A stretch of 21,751 bases of DNA from Syntrophaceae bacterium UBA1163 (GCA_002311635.1 DBZJ01000086.1:3423-25173), one strand, 5' to 3'; shown: positions 1 through 7,467, numbered from the stretch's first letter. The notes: generated from the sequence alone by a model not told the origin. Translations and numbers: made by a program.

Positions 1-81
1 CTTTTTCGTGATGGTGTTGGCCGCGTGAACCACACCCACTGCTAACAAAAACACGGTAACGATAATCATCAGCTTGCCCAT
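1..81 (-). CDS. N-terminus of a small exported protein (partial)
   Basis: Only the first 27 codons lie in the window; the gene runs off the left edge. The visible protein begins MGKLMIIVTVFLLAVGVVHA, a short basic start, a hydrophobic core and a VHA-A signal-peptidase-like site, followed by NTITKK. A strong Shine-Dalgarno (GGAGGAGG) lies just upstream of the ATG, and an AT-rich stretch that could hold a -10 element lies at about 105-117. It is read on the same strand as the P-loop NTPase gene, whose stop is 119 bases upstream. The function cannot be told from this fragment. The exported nature is an inference from the hydrophobic N-terminus. Confidence 0.55.
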   Translation of the reverse strand, partial: MGKLMIIVTVFLLAVGVVHAANTITKK

Positions 82-199
82 GGCCTCCTCCTTGTTTCAT
101 TATTAATATAAGCGCGCGCCCCAGCGTTGGCTTATCAGTCACTCTCTCACTTCTTATTGCTGACAATTCTTGCATTTGGTTCTGAGAGGACGAGCTGAA

Positions 200-799
200 T
201 TAGAGCTCACTGAGGAACTGGACCAACGGTTTTCCGGGCATTCTGAGGTTGTGAGGAAAAGCCTTGATGAGCTTGTCCATCCCGGTAGTTTCTCTTGCCG
301 AAAGGGCGCCCGTCCCAAGTTTGCCGCCGTAGTAGCCGTTTGCCACGACCGTTGAGGCGCTTCTCCAGTATCCGAGAAGACGCTCGGCCGTTCCTGCCTG
401 GAGATACATGCTCACGTCGTTCACAAAAAGGATGTCTCTTCCCGACGACTGGAATTCTGCAAAGAGCCGGTCTATCTTGCGCCGGTTGTCGGCTGCTATC
501 GCGAGGGCTTCCCGGTCCGATTTCGATGAAAGTCGAGGCGGCCTCAGGAGAGTGCCGAAATAGGCGACCTTTGGCCAACCCTGGGGGAAAAGCTTTCCCC
601 CGACTCCCTTCAAGCCTCGCCCGATGGCGATCTCTTCAGGGACTTCCGGAGCCAGGTCCACGACGGCGATGCGGGGCGAGAAATCTAGACCGCAGAGTCC
701 CTCCAGCACGGTCCGGGCAGCCCTAGTCTTCCCCGTATTGACATCACCGGTAATGAGAATCTTCTTTCCTAAGACGGGGCGGAAATCTATCCGCGCCAT
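200..799 (-). CDS. P-loop NTPase of unknown function, third gene of the riboswitch-controlled unit
   Basis: This 199-residue protein has a clear Walker A motif, GDVNTGKT, at residues 18-25 after a hydrophobic beta strand (KILIT). Hydrophobic strands ending in acidic residues (RIAVVDLAPEV and DILFVNDVS) are candidate Walker B or switch segments. It has no signal peptide or membrane segment, so it is probably cytoplasmic. The ATG at 799 is chosen because it starts just before the first strand of the P-loop fold and lies 8 bases after the DUF2284 stop; the reading frame stays open upstream to 1135, but that part is antisense-frame noise over DUF2284. The Shine-Dalgarno is weak, so translation is probably coupled. 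I do not recognise the family. Small P-loop proteins of this shape can be kinases, G proteins or metallochaperone NTPases; the role is open. Confidence 0.75.
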   Translation of the reverse strand: MARIDFRPVLGKKILITGDVNTGKTRAARTVLEGLCGLDFSPRIAVVDLAPEVPEEIAIGRGLKGVGGKLFPQGWPKVAYFGTLLRPPRLSSKSDREALAIAADNRRKIDRLFAEFQSSGRDILFVNDVSMYLQAGTAERLLGYWRSASTVVANGYYGGKLGTGALSARETTGMDKLIKAFPHNLRMPGKPLVQFLSEL

Positions 800-807
800 T
801 TCTCGGC

Positions 808-1410
808 TCAAATGACGAGGACGAGGCCGATGAGGCTCGCGCAGTGGATGTCCTGCACACGCGACATGTGGCCGATAGGGACGATGTCCCAACCCACTTT
901 TTCCGCGATCGCGAAGACGTCGAACCCGCAAGCCTCCATGGCCGGTCTGGCCCGTAAAGGGTGGCGGCATTCGTTCCCTTCCAGCACTGCGCAGCGGTTT
1001 GCGGGCACACAGAGAGAGCATTCGCCTGCGGCAAACCCAAGAGCCAGCGGGAAGCCCATGTGGAAGGCCCTTCCCTCGAGCTCGGCCAGCATCTTCTTGT
1101 GGGCAAGCTCCATCTCTACATGGCGTTTCCGCCATTCGTCACCGACGAAGTCGTCGACGGGGGCGTCGAGCTGGAAGAGGATGCCGTGCGTATATTCGTC
1201 CACTATCTTTCTCGTCACGTCGGGTGTAAGGGGGTTGTGGGGCGGGCACATTATGCTTGTCCCATAATATTTGCATGCCGGTATGAAGCACTTGGCCCAG
1301 GCACTCGTGCGCACGACCAGGTCACCGGCCGCGATAATCACGGCCCGGCTCGCACCCGCGGTAACGGCAAATCTCCTCAGCTCTTCGAGCTTCTCCATCA
1401 CGTTTCTCAT
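808..1410 (-). CDS. DUF2284-type cysteine-rich metal-binding protein
   Basis: This 200-residue cytoplasmic protein matches the DUF2284 pattern: an N-terminal cysteine group (C41, C46, and C55 in IMCPPHNP) and a second group C131-x2-C134-x5-C140-x7-C148 followed by RPAMEACGFDV with C161. The family is annotated as predicted metal-binding; the spacing suggests an Fe-S cluster, but this is not shown. The start at 1410 has a GGAGG seven bases upstream, inside the end of the MFS gene, and its ATG overlaps the MFS stop by four bases (ATGA), so the two are translationally coupled. The gene is therefore part of the TPP-riboswitch transcript. Its role with a transporter and a P-loop NTPase is unknown; handling of an imported cofactor precursor is a guess. 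Confidence 0.85.
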   Translation of the reverse strand: MRNVMEKLEELRRFAVTAGASRAVIIAAGDLVVRTSAWAKCFIPACKYYGTSIMCPPHNPLTPDVTRKIVDEYTHGILFQLDAPVDDFVGDEWRKRHVEMELAHKKMLAELEGRAFHMGFPLALGFAAGECSLCVPANRCAVLEGNECRHPLRARPAMEACGFDVFAIAEKVGWDIVPIGHMSRVQDIHCASLIGLVLVI

Positions 1411-2642
1411 GCCAGTGCCTCCTTATGGGGCTGTTTTTCGAGCGTCTCGGGGAGAAAACAGAGGACGACGACGCCCATCAGATTGATGATACAAGTAGCG
1501 GCAAGACCGACTTGAAGGCCGTGAGCCTTGCCTATACAGCCGATGGTGTAGGGGGCGACCACGGCGCCTATGCGCCCCACGTTCCAGCAGAAGCCGCCCG
1601 CGTAAGCGCGGAGGTGTTCGGGAAAAAGCTCCGCGTAGTATGCGCCGGCAGCAGCCGCGACCCCGCTCACGCAGGCGCCCACGATACCTCCCCAGAGGAA
1701 AAGAAAGAAGGGGTTACTGGAGACAATGTAGACAGCTACGGACGCAGAGACGAGGAGAAAGGCGGCCATCATCGAGAGACGCCGCCCGATCTTGTCCGCC
1801 AATACGCCGAACAGCTGGAAGCCCACGAACATGCCGGCGTACATGAAGAGGGAAAAATCGGCCATGGCGGAAAGGGTTAAGCCCTTCTCTCTGACGAGAA
1901 AGGTCGGGACCCAATAGGCGATCCCCCAATAGCCTGCGAGGTTGAAGACGCTCACGAGGCTGGCCAGTATCGTAGTCCTGAGCAATCCTCTTTCGAAGAT
2001 GGCGCCCATCCCGACGCCTTTTTTCCTCGTTCCTCCCGCGCCATGCCCGGCGCCCGTGCTGACCGGGATGAGACGGGCAACGGCGAGGGCCATGGGGATG
2101 GAGCAGACCCCCGCGAGAAAAAGGATGTGCCAGTCTACAGTGAGTGTGAGCCTGCCCACGAGCGACGCGATCACTGCACCGACGGCAAAGGCGCTGTAAA
2201 CGAAAGATGCCGCCCTCGCGCGAAAGGCCGGCGCCCAGTGTTCCGCGATAAGGGCAGAGCATGGCCCCCAGAGACCTCCGATGGCGAGACCCGTGAGGAA
2301 TCTGAGCGCCATCCACTGGGCCCAGGTCGAGACGAACCAGACTGATCCCATGCCGGCACCGAGCCATACGAGCGAAACAATGAGGGAAAAGCGGCTGCTT
2401 CGATTTTCGGCGATCAGCCCGAACACCACCGAGCCTACCACTGCCCCGAGCATTGTCGCCGACCCCAGAAGCCCGCCAAGCGGCAGGGAGATGTGGAGGA
2501 CCTTGAGCAAAACGGGCATGGCGATGGCTAGCACGATCAGGTCGTAGCTGTCCACCAGGTACGAAGAAAAGGCGGCCCACAGGACGCGCCACCGGTAAAC
2601 GGTTCCCGTCGCTGCGCCGGACGCCGTGCGTTCTGCGCTCAT
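1407..2642 (-). CDS. MFS transporter under TPP riboswitch control, candidate thiamine or precursor importer
   Basis: The 411-residue protein has about 12 hydrophobic segments and Major Facilitator Superfamily features. TM1 carries two aspartates (LVDSYDLIVLAIAMPVL, D31 and D34), as in aromatic-acid/sugar-type MFS members. A degenerate loop 2-3 motif GLIAENRSSR replaces the usual G-x3-D-RxGRR, while the second half has the normal copy ADKIGRR. A long basic loop (about residues 190-215) separates the halves. The ATG at 2642 has AGGAG eight bases upstream. A TPP aptamer and terminator lie directly upstream, so the family's usually broad substrate assignment can be narrowed by inference to thiamine, HMP, thiazole or a related compound. 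The gene overlaps DUF2284 by four bases. MFS membership is certain; the substrate is inferred from regulation only. Confidence 0.9.
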   Translation of the reverse strand: MSAERTASGAATGTVYRWRVLWAAFSSYLVDSYDLIVLAIAMPVLLKVLHISLPLGGLLGSATMLGAVVGSVVFGLIAENRSSRFSLIVSLVWLGAGMGSVWFVSTWAQWMALRFLTGLAIGGLWGPCSALIAEHWAPAFRARAASFVYSAFAVGAVIASLVGRLTLTVDWHILFLAGVCSIPMALAVARLIPVSTGAGHGAGGTRKKGVGMGAIFERGLLRTTILASLVSVFNLAGYWGIAYWVPTFLVREKGLTLSAMADFSLFMYAGMFVGFQLFGVLADKIGRRLSMMAAFLLVSASVAVYIVSSNPFFLFLWGGIVGACVSGVAAAAGAYYAELFPEHLRAYAGGFCWNVGRIGAVVAPYTIGCIGKAHGLQVGLAATCIINLMGVVVLCFLPETLEKQPHKEALA

Positions 2643-2677
2643 CTCTACCGCTCCTATTCAAAGGGGGGCTTTCTCCG

Positions 2678-2711
2678 AAAAAAAACCGCAAGCTTCCAGA
2701 AAAGCTTGCGG
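2678..2711 (-). terminator. Intrinsic terminator of the TPP riboswitch
   Basis: A perfect 10-bp stem (CCGCAAGCTT at 2686-2695 pairs with AAGCTTGCGG at 2702-2711, 6-base loop) is followed on the minus strand by eight T residues (A-run at 2678-2685). It lies between the TPP aptamer and the MFS start codon, the standard place for an expression platform working by transcription termination. Confidence 0.93.
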
Positions 2712-2728
2712 CCGTTTATCGGACCTGC

Positions 2729-2827
2729 CAGTCTGCTTCCCTTCGCCGGCATTACCCGACAGGTTCAAGGGGTCACCTCGCAATTAACCGCGGGGTTTCT
2801 CAGCCGCTTCAAGCTCCCCCAGCACTG
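2729..2827 (-). promoter_or_regulatory. TPP riboswitch aptamer (THI element)
   Basis: On the minus strand the conserved THI-box blocks occur in order: CTGAGA (2798-2803), CCTTGAACCTG (2760-2770), GGGTAATGCC, and GCGAAGGGAAGC (2735-2746). A closing P1 helix can form between CAGTGCT (2821-2827) and AGCAGACTG (2729-2737) with two bulged bases. The segment AGCTTGAAGCGG (2804-2815) is complementary to the 5' arm of the downstream terminator, so it can act as antiterminator when TPP is absent. In this class, TPP binding lowers expression. It controls the MFS-DUF2284-NTPase unit. Confidence 0.95.
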
Positions 2828-2836
2828 TGATTCAAT

Positions 2837-2865
2837 ACTGTACGATCCTTCTCGCCCTTAATCAA
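2837..2865 (-). promoter_or_regulatory. Putative sigma-70 promoter of the riboswitch transcript
   Basis: On the minus strand a -35 hexamer TTGATT (2860-2865) and a -10 hexamer TACAGT (2837-2842) are separated by 17 bases. Transcription would begin just before the aptamer's first helix (2827), as expected for a riboswitch leader. Seen by eye; not tested. Confidence 0.6.
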
Positions 2866-2920
2866 GAACAATCTGGAGCTACTGAAATATTGTTGTACCC
2901 CAATCGTCGCACCGTGGCTC

Positions 2921-2950
2921 TTGACATTTATACCAAGAAATCAATAAAAT
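2921..2950 (+). promoter_or_regulatory. Putative sigma-70 promoter of bioB
   Basis: A consensus -35 TTGACA (2921-2926) and a -10 TAAAAT (2945-2950) are separated by 18 bases. Transcription would start near 2957, which places the in-frame ATG at 2952 outside the message and supports the GTG at 3033 as the bioB start, leaving a leader of roughly 75 bases. Confidence 0.65.
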
Positions 2951-3032
2951 CATGGGAAATAACGCAAATAGGTCGTTCGTCTTAACATCAACCAGACCGT
3001 TTAAGATCGGAACAAGGCGCGGAGAGAAAAAA

Positions 3033-4025
3033 GTGAGCGATACCCTACAACAATTGAAAGACAAGGCCGTCGGGATGCAGAACATAGGATTTGCCGACGC
3101 CCTCACGCTTCGAGAAATAGGCACAAGAAAGCCTTTTGCCCTTATGGCCGCAGCTTCGGAGATAAGGGAACACTTCAAGGGGAAAAGGGTCAACCTGTGC
3201 GGGATCATCAACGCCAAGTCAGGGAGGTGCCCGGAGGATTGCAAGTTCTGCGCTCAATCGGTCCATTACGAGACCGAGGCTCCCGTATACGATCTTATAT
3301 CGAAGGCGGAGATGGTGGAGGCAGCCGGACAGATGCGGCAGGCCGGCGCCCATATGTTCGGGATCATCACGAGCGGTACAAGGATCGACAGCGAAGAGGA
3401 ATGGGAGGAGATCTATCAGGCGGTAAGGGAGATCAGAGCGATGGGCATAAAACCCTGTGTATCGCTCGGGATGTTGGACAGACCGAGGGCCCATGCTTTG
3501 AAGGCGGCCGGTCTTTACAGGTACCATCATAATCTTGAAACTGCGCCGAGCTTCTTCGGTCATATATGTACTACCCATGACTACAGTGAAGACGTAGACA
3601 CGATTGTGGCGGCCAAGGAGGCAGGCCTCGAGACCTGCTGCGGCGGCATCATCGGACTGGGCGAGTCGATGGAGCAGAGGATAGAGTTCGCCATTACGTT
3701 GAAGGAACTCGACGTCGATTCCGTGCCCTTCAACATTCTCAACCCCCGCCCCGGTACGCCTCTGGCGGGCAGGCCGGCCATTCATCCCCTCGAACTCCTG
3801 GTCACCATCTCGATTTTCCGTTTCATACTCCCCGATAAGGACATTAAACTCTGCGGAGGGAAGGAGGCGAACCTCCGGCAGCTCCTGCCTTTGGGGATCG
3901 TAGCCGGCTGCAACTCCTTGATGACCGGAAACTACCTTACCACCCCCGGGAGGGACCCGGCCCTCGACATGGAGATGATAAAAGACCTCGGCTTGGAGGC
4001 CGTTATGGAGGAAGACGCCGACTGA
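3033..4025 (+). CDS. bioB: Biotin synthase, radical SAM enzyme
   Basis: BioB inserts sulfur into dethiobiotin, the last step of biotin synthesis. The 330-residue protein carries the radical-SAM motif C66-x3-C70-x2-C73 (CPEDCKFC), the conserved HHNLET segment, the PGTPLA motif and the C-terminal LTTPGRD segment. The GTG start at 3033 has GGAGAG at 3021-3026; an upstream ATG at 2952 would add 27 residues unlike the family and precede the predicted transcription start. Aligned by eye to E. coli BioB, C128 (here C142), C188 (C202) and R260 (R263) are kept, but C97 is replaced by G110 (MFGIIT against RFCMGA). Extra cysteines occur at 56, 179, 203, 274 and 293. This fits an anaerobe-type enzyme with an altered auxiliary cluster. 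It is transcribed alone, divergent from the riboswitch unit. Confidence 0.95.
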   Translation: MSDTLQQLKDKAVGMQNIGFADALTLREIGTRKPFALMAAASEIREHFKGKRVNLCGIINAKSGRCPEDCKFCAQSVHYETEAPVYDLISKAEMVEAAGQMRQAGAHMFGIITSGTRIDSEEEWEEIYQAVREIRAMGIKPCVSLGMLDRPRAHALKAAGLYRYHHNLETAPSFFGHICTTHDYSEDVDTIVAAKEAGLETCCGGIIGLGESMEQRIEFAITLKELDVDSVPFNILNPRPGTPLAGRPAIHPLELLVTISIFRFILPDKDIKLCGGKEANLRQLLPLGIVAGCNSLMTGNYLTTPGRDPALDMEMIKDLGLEAVMEEDAD

Positions 4026-4081
4026 CCGGCCGTAGCATCGGCCCGAAATCCGGCCGTCTTCCAGGATCGGACCGATAACGT

Positions 4082-5071
4082 CTAAATAACGGCATCAGAG
4101 GCTGAGGCTGTTTCCAGACCCGGAAAAAGGTTCTGGAAAAGGGCTGTCGAAAGGTAGCGTTCACCTGCCGAAGGCAGCACAACGACGATCGTTTTCCCCT
4201 TGTTTTCCGGCTCTTCTGCCAGCCGAGCCGCCGCAACGGCAGCAGCGCCGCTCGATATACCGCAAAGAATGCCCTCTTCCCGGGCAAGGCGGCGGGCCAT
4301 ATCTATAGCCTCATCGCTCGTCACCGTTTCGATCCGGTCCACCAGGTCGAGCTGCAGCACCTTGGGCACAAAGCCCGCGCCGATGCCCTGTATCTTGTGG
4401 GGGCCCGGCCTGATCTCCTCGTTGTTACGCGTTTGAGTGAGGACGGGCGATTCTGCCGGTTCCACGGCGACCGACAAGATCTTTTTCCCTTTTCCGAGTT
4501 TGAAGTAGCGGCTCACGCCAGTGATCGTCCCCCCTGTCCCGACACCCGAGACGAAAATGTCCATCTTCCCGCCCGTATCGTTCCATATCTCGACAGCCGT
4601 CGTAGTCTCGTGAATTGCCGGGTTGGCCGGGTTTTCGAACTGCTGAGGGATGAAATAGCGGGAAGGGTCGCCGGCGGCAAGTTCCGCCGCTTTGGCTATG
4701 GCACCCTTCATCCCCTTCGCTGCTTCCGTCAGGATCAGTTCGGCGCCGAAGATCTTCAATACCTTCCTTCGCTCTATGCTCATAGTCTCCGGCATCGTAA
4801 GGAGCAGCTTATAACCTCTGGAGGCAGCCACGAAGGCCAGTGAGATGCCTGTGTTGCCGGAAGTCGGCTCTATGATTTGCATGCCTGGTTTCAGGCGGCC
4901 CGTCTTCTCGGCGTCCCAGATCATGGCAGCCCCTATGCGGTCTTTCACCGAATAGGCCGGGCCCCTGCCTTCGATCTTGGCGAGAACCGTCGCTTTCGGG
5001 CCGACAACGCGGTTCAGCTTGATCAGGGGTGTTCCGCCTATCGATTGGCTGTTATCCTCATATAAGCCCAT
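4082..5071 (-). CDS. cysK: Cysteine synthase A (O-acetylserine sulfhydrylase)
   Basis: This PLP enzyme converts O-acetylserine and sulfide to cysteine. The 329-residue protein shows the PLP lysine K43 in SVKDR, the substrate loop TSGNTG (69-74), the phosphate-binding loop [10 protein letters not shown] and the C-terminal GISSGA segment. [14 protein letters not shown] and [23 protein letters not shown] are close to the enteric CysK form rather than to CysM or cystathionine beta-synthase. The ATG at 5071 has GAGGAGG upstream, and an AT-rich -10-like segment (TATAGT or TAGAAT at 5112-5122) lies further up, without a good -35. It converges with bioB across 56 bases in which I see no clear terminator. 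Cysteine supply is relevant to the Fe-S and biotin sulfur needs of the neighbours, but that link is inference. Confidence 0.96.
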   Translation of the reverse strand: MGLYEDNSQSIGGTPLIKLNRVVGPKATVLAKIEGRGPAYSVKDRIGAAMIWDAEKTGRLKPGMQIIEPTSGNTGISLAFVAASRGYKLLLTMPETMSIERRKVLKIFGAELILTEAAKGMKGAIAKAAELAAGDPSRYFIPQQFENPANPAIHETTTAVEIWNDTGGKMDIFVSGVGTGGTITGVSRYFKLGKGKKILSVAVEPAESPVLTQTRNNEEIRPGPHKIQGIGAGFVPKVLQLDLVDRIETVTSDEAIDMARRLAREEGILCGISSGAAAVAAARLAEEPENKGKTIVVVLPSAGERYLSTALFQNLFPGLETASASDAVI

Positions 5072-5191
5072 GGTATCCTCCTCAGTTCGGCCGGCCCTTC
5101 CGACCGTATCAATTCTACTATAATAATAATGTTCCGCTGAATCGTTTGCTTTCCCCGCCCCGATAGCGGCTGACTATCTGACGTCGCAAAG

Positions 5192-5237
5192 AAAAAATGA
5201 TGGCTGCCCTGCGGACAAAAGGAAATCTCCGGCAGGG
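5192..5237 (-). terminator. Possible weak terminator after the DHA2 transporter gene
   Basis: Just downstream of the transporter stop, the minus strand can form a 9-bp stem with one bulged C (5228-5237 with 5207-5215) and a 12-base loop. A run of six T follows nine bases later (5192-5197). The gap between stem and T-run makes it imperfect. Confidence 0.35.
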
Positions 5238-5241
5238 GGTC

Positions 5242-6612
5242 CTACGTCCCCTCGCTCCTCCCGTCGGGAACCATCAGAACCAGAGGAATCGCGAAAAGGA
5301 GCGCGAGACCGAAAGAGATGAAGGTGATCTTGAAGCCCGTCACGGGGCTCGAGCTGAGATGGAGGATAAAGGTAATGATAAAGATGCCAGCCGCGCCGCC
5401 GATGGTCCTGAACATACCCCGCAGGCCCATGATCGTGGCCACCTTCTCCGGCATCAACTCTATGCATGCGTTGTTGGCGCCGGGGTTCGCAATGCCTGCG
5501 CCTACGCCGGAAGCCAGTATCAAGACGGAAAGCAAACCTATCGTCCCCAGATTTGCGGCGCACATCCCCCAAAAGGGAAAACCGGGGGTCAGAAGCACCA
5601 CTGCGCAGCCTGCCGTGGAAAGGCCCCAGGCTATGGGCCTGCGATAGCCCCAGCGCCTGAGGAGGAAGCTCGTGACCACGGAGGCGGGAATGAGGCCGAT
5701 CGAGCGGGGAGTCATGATCACGCCGCTCATAAGTGTCGAGAGCTTGTGCACGGATGTGACGTAGAGCGGCATGAAGGCATAAAGCCCGAAGAAGCCGGCG
5801 CCCATTACGGTGTTCAAGAGGTTGGACGCAAGAAAGGGCCTCGATCTCAGGAGGGAGAGATCGATTATCGGCTGGCTCGTACCCTTCTCGTGCCGCAGGA
5901 ATAAGATGGCCAGGCAGAGGCCCGAGGTTACGAAAAGGGCGGCTAGGAGCGCGGCAGGGACGGAGAGGCTATCGCCGATCACATTGAGGCCGAACATGAT
6001 GAAGAGTAGGGTCCCGGCCAGAAGCAAGGCCCCGCCTAGGTCCACCCGGGATTGGGAAGAAACCTTCGAATCCTTCAGGAGCAGGAGGATCATACCGGTC
6101 AGGAGAAGGCCGATGGGTAGGTTGATGTAGAAAATGTAGCGCCAAGAGAACCGGCTGACGATCCAGCCGCCCAGGTTCGGTCCGATAATGTTCCCTATAT
6201 TGAAGATGCTGCTGAAAAGGCCTATGGCCGTTGCCCGGCTCTCAGGGAAGTGGTCGCTCACGATCCCGGAGGCGGTCGGCAAAAAGCTCGCGCCTCCCAT
6301 TCCCTGGAGAAGCCTGCAGGCCACTAGCACGTATATGTTCGGGGCCAGGCCGCAGGCAAGAGAGCTTAGTGTGAATAGAGCCAGGGAGATGAGGAAGACC
6401 TTCTTGCGTCCCAAAGTGTCGCTCAGGTTCCCGGCTATAGGCGTGGTCATGGTGACCCCGATGTAGTAAATGGATATGGTCCATCCGGACCAGAGTATAT
6501 TGGAGCCCAATTCCTTTATGAAACTCGGGAAAGCTACTGCAACTGCAGTGGCGTCCGTGGAGTACATTAGTATGCCCAGGGCGGCTGTCGCGAATATAAA
6601 GTAGCGGCGCAT
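5242..6612 (-). CDS. DHA2-family (EmrB/QacA-type) multidrug MFS transporter
   Basis: The 456-residue membrane protein has about 14 hydrophobic segments. It shows MFS motif A (GNLSDTLGRKK, residues 61-71), the TM1 acidic residue D20 in DATAVAVAFP, typical of DHA2 drug:H+ antiporters, and the antiporter motif C (GNIIGPNLGGW) in TM5. It lacks an adjacent membrane-fusion or outer-membrane partner, so it may act alone in the inner membrane. The ATG at 6612 has no Shine-Dalgarno; the predicted promoter lies so close (-10 at 6626-6631) that the message would be almost leaderless. A 12-bp palindrome sits in the promoter spacer, suggesting control by a TetR- or MarR-like repressor encoded elsewhere. 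Substrate unknown. Confidence 0.9.
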   Translation of the reverse strand: MRRYFIFATAALGILMYSTDATAVAVAFPSFIKELGSNILWSGWTISIYYIGVTMTTPIAGNLSDTLGRKKVFLISLALFTLSSLACGLAPNIYVLVACRLLQGMGGASFLPTASGIVSDHFPESRATAIGLFSSIFNIGNIIGPNLGGWIVSRFSWRYIFYINLPIGLLLTGMILLLLKDSKVSSQSRVDLGGALLLAGTLLFIMFGLNVIGDSLSVPAALLAALFVTSGLCLAILFLRHEKGTSQPIIDLSLLRSRPFLASNLLNTVMGAGFFGLYAFMPLYVTSVHKLSTLMSGVIMTPRSIGLIPASVVTSFLLRRWGYRRPIAWGLSTAGCAVVLLTPGFPFWGMCAANLGTIGLLSVLILASGVGAGIANPGANNACIELMPEKVATIMGLRGMFRTIGGAAGIFIITFILHLSSSPVTGFKITFISFGLALLFAIPLVLMVPDGRSEGT

Positions 6613-6625
6613 CGACTTGAAGTTT

Positions 6626-6654
6626 GTTTAACCCGTTGTCATGACAATGGTCAA
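6626..6654 (-). promoter_or_regulatory. Putative promoter with embedded operator palindrome
   Basis: On the minus strand TTGACC (-35, 6649-6654) and TTAAAC (-10, 6626-6631) are 17 bases apart. The spacer contains the perfect 12-bp palindrome TTGTCATGACAA (6636-6647). Outside it, CGACTTGA (6613-6620) and TCAAGTCG (6651-6658) form a second perfect inverted repeat. The layout suits a dimeric repressor blocking RNA polymerase. The -10 match is poor, so the promoter call is tentative. Confidence 0.45.
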
Positions 6655-6711
6655 GTCGTTACCGCCGGATCAGGGCATTTCGATCAGGGACGAGACGCCC
6701 GGTCGCGAGCC

Positions 6712-7467
6712 CTACTTCGCCTCGCCGCAAACATCGACAAAGAAAAGGTCTTCAGTTGTATCCTCATAGAACCTTACCCAGGGCGAGACGGCCTTCGACT
6801 CCTCGTGCCTGCCGTCCCAGTAGACGCCTTGCACCTCCAGGGTCCGATATCTCTTGCGTCGGCAGTCTACCTCCTCGCGCGATATGATCTCTTTCTGGAA
6901 CGCCTTCTCGGGAAAAGTCCTCTTACGCCAAAGCTGCATCGAACCTGCGGACGGATAGGTGATGCTCCCTCTGTCAATGTAATAGCTTATGCCGGTTGGG
7001 TTCGAACCGAAGGCCTCCCAAGTCCTCTCCCCCGCCTCCCGTCCTCCTCTATCTGCTGGGGCCTGCGCAGCGGCGCGCCCTGCTGCCGGGGCGGGCTTGT
7101 CCTTATTAAACTCAGCCTCCAGCGTGGCAAGCCGTTTCTTCAGGGCAGCGTTTTCCTTCCTCTCGGCGGCAACCCGCTCTTTAAAAGCGTCCATGGGGGT
7201 TTGCATATACTCGCTTTTTTTGACCCAGAGGTATTCCGGCTGGTAAGGGTCGGCCATGTACCTGGTATTCTTTGCATAGACGAACTCCACGCCGCCGACG
7301 ACCTTCGTGTCTCCAACCTGAGGGCCTGCCGGCTTGTCCTTGCCGGAGGCAGCCGGTTTGTCTGTTTCCGGCTCATCCGGGCCAAATGCCCACTGACGAA
7401 GGGACGTACAGGAAACGAGGACCAATGCCAAAAAAAATACGAGAAACGGTATTGTACGGGAAGACAT
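6712..7467 (-). CDS. Lipoprotein with coiled coil and adhesin-E-like C-terminal domain
   Basis: The 251-residue protein starts MSSRTIPFLVFFLALVLVSC, a signal peptide ending in lipobox LVSC with C20 as the lipidated residue. A low-complexity Pro/Lys/Asp linker follows, then a conserved patch (YLWVKKSEYMQTP), a short charged coiled coil at about 95-125 (FKERVAAERKENAALKKRL), a second Ala/Pro linker, and a C-terminal domain from about 150 (TWEAFGSN..ISYYIDRGSI..LWRKR..DCRRKRYRTLEV). That last pattern resembles the surface-adhesin-E-like domain. The start at 7467 is chosen because GGAGGTG lies just upstream; an ATG four codons earlier would include this Shine-Dalgarno in the coding region. It is a single gene; periplasmic or outer-membrane anchoring and function are inferred only. 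Confidence 0.8.
   Translation of the reverse strand: MSSRTIPFLVFFLALVLVSCTSLRQWAFGPDEPETDKPAASGKDKPAGPQVGDTKVVGGVEFVYAKNTRYMADPYQPEYLWVKKSEYMQTPMDAFKERVAAERKENAALKKRLATLEAEFNKDKPAPAAGRAAAQAPADRGGREAGERTWEAFGSNPTGISYYIDRGSITYPSAGSMQLWRKRTFPEKAFQKEIISREEVDCRRKRYRTLEVQGVYWDGRHEESKAVSPWVRFYEDTTEDLFFVDVCGEAK

Noticed and set aside
200..1135. One 311-residue gene covering the P-loop NTPase and upstream frame
   Set aside because: The upstream 112 residues overlap DUF2284 in another frame and are low-quality arginine- and proline-rich sequence; the P-loop fold begins at 799.
961..1515. Plus-strand open frames over DUF2284 and the MFS gene
   Set aside because: These are shadow frames of GC-rich minus-strand genes, without ribosome sites or recognisable motifs.
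2952..3032. bioB start at the upstream ATG
   Set aside because: The extra 27 residues are unlike BioB, the ATG overlaps the predicted promoter, and the GTG at 3033 has a good ribosome site.
4026..4081. Bidirectional terminator between bioB and cysK
   Set aside because: GGCCG-containing inverted segments are present, but there is no compact stem with a T-run on either strand.
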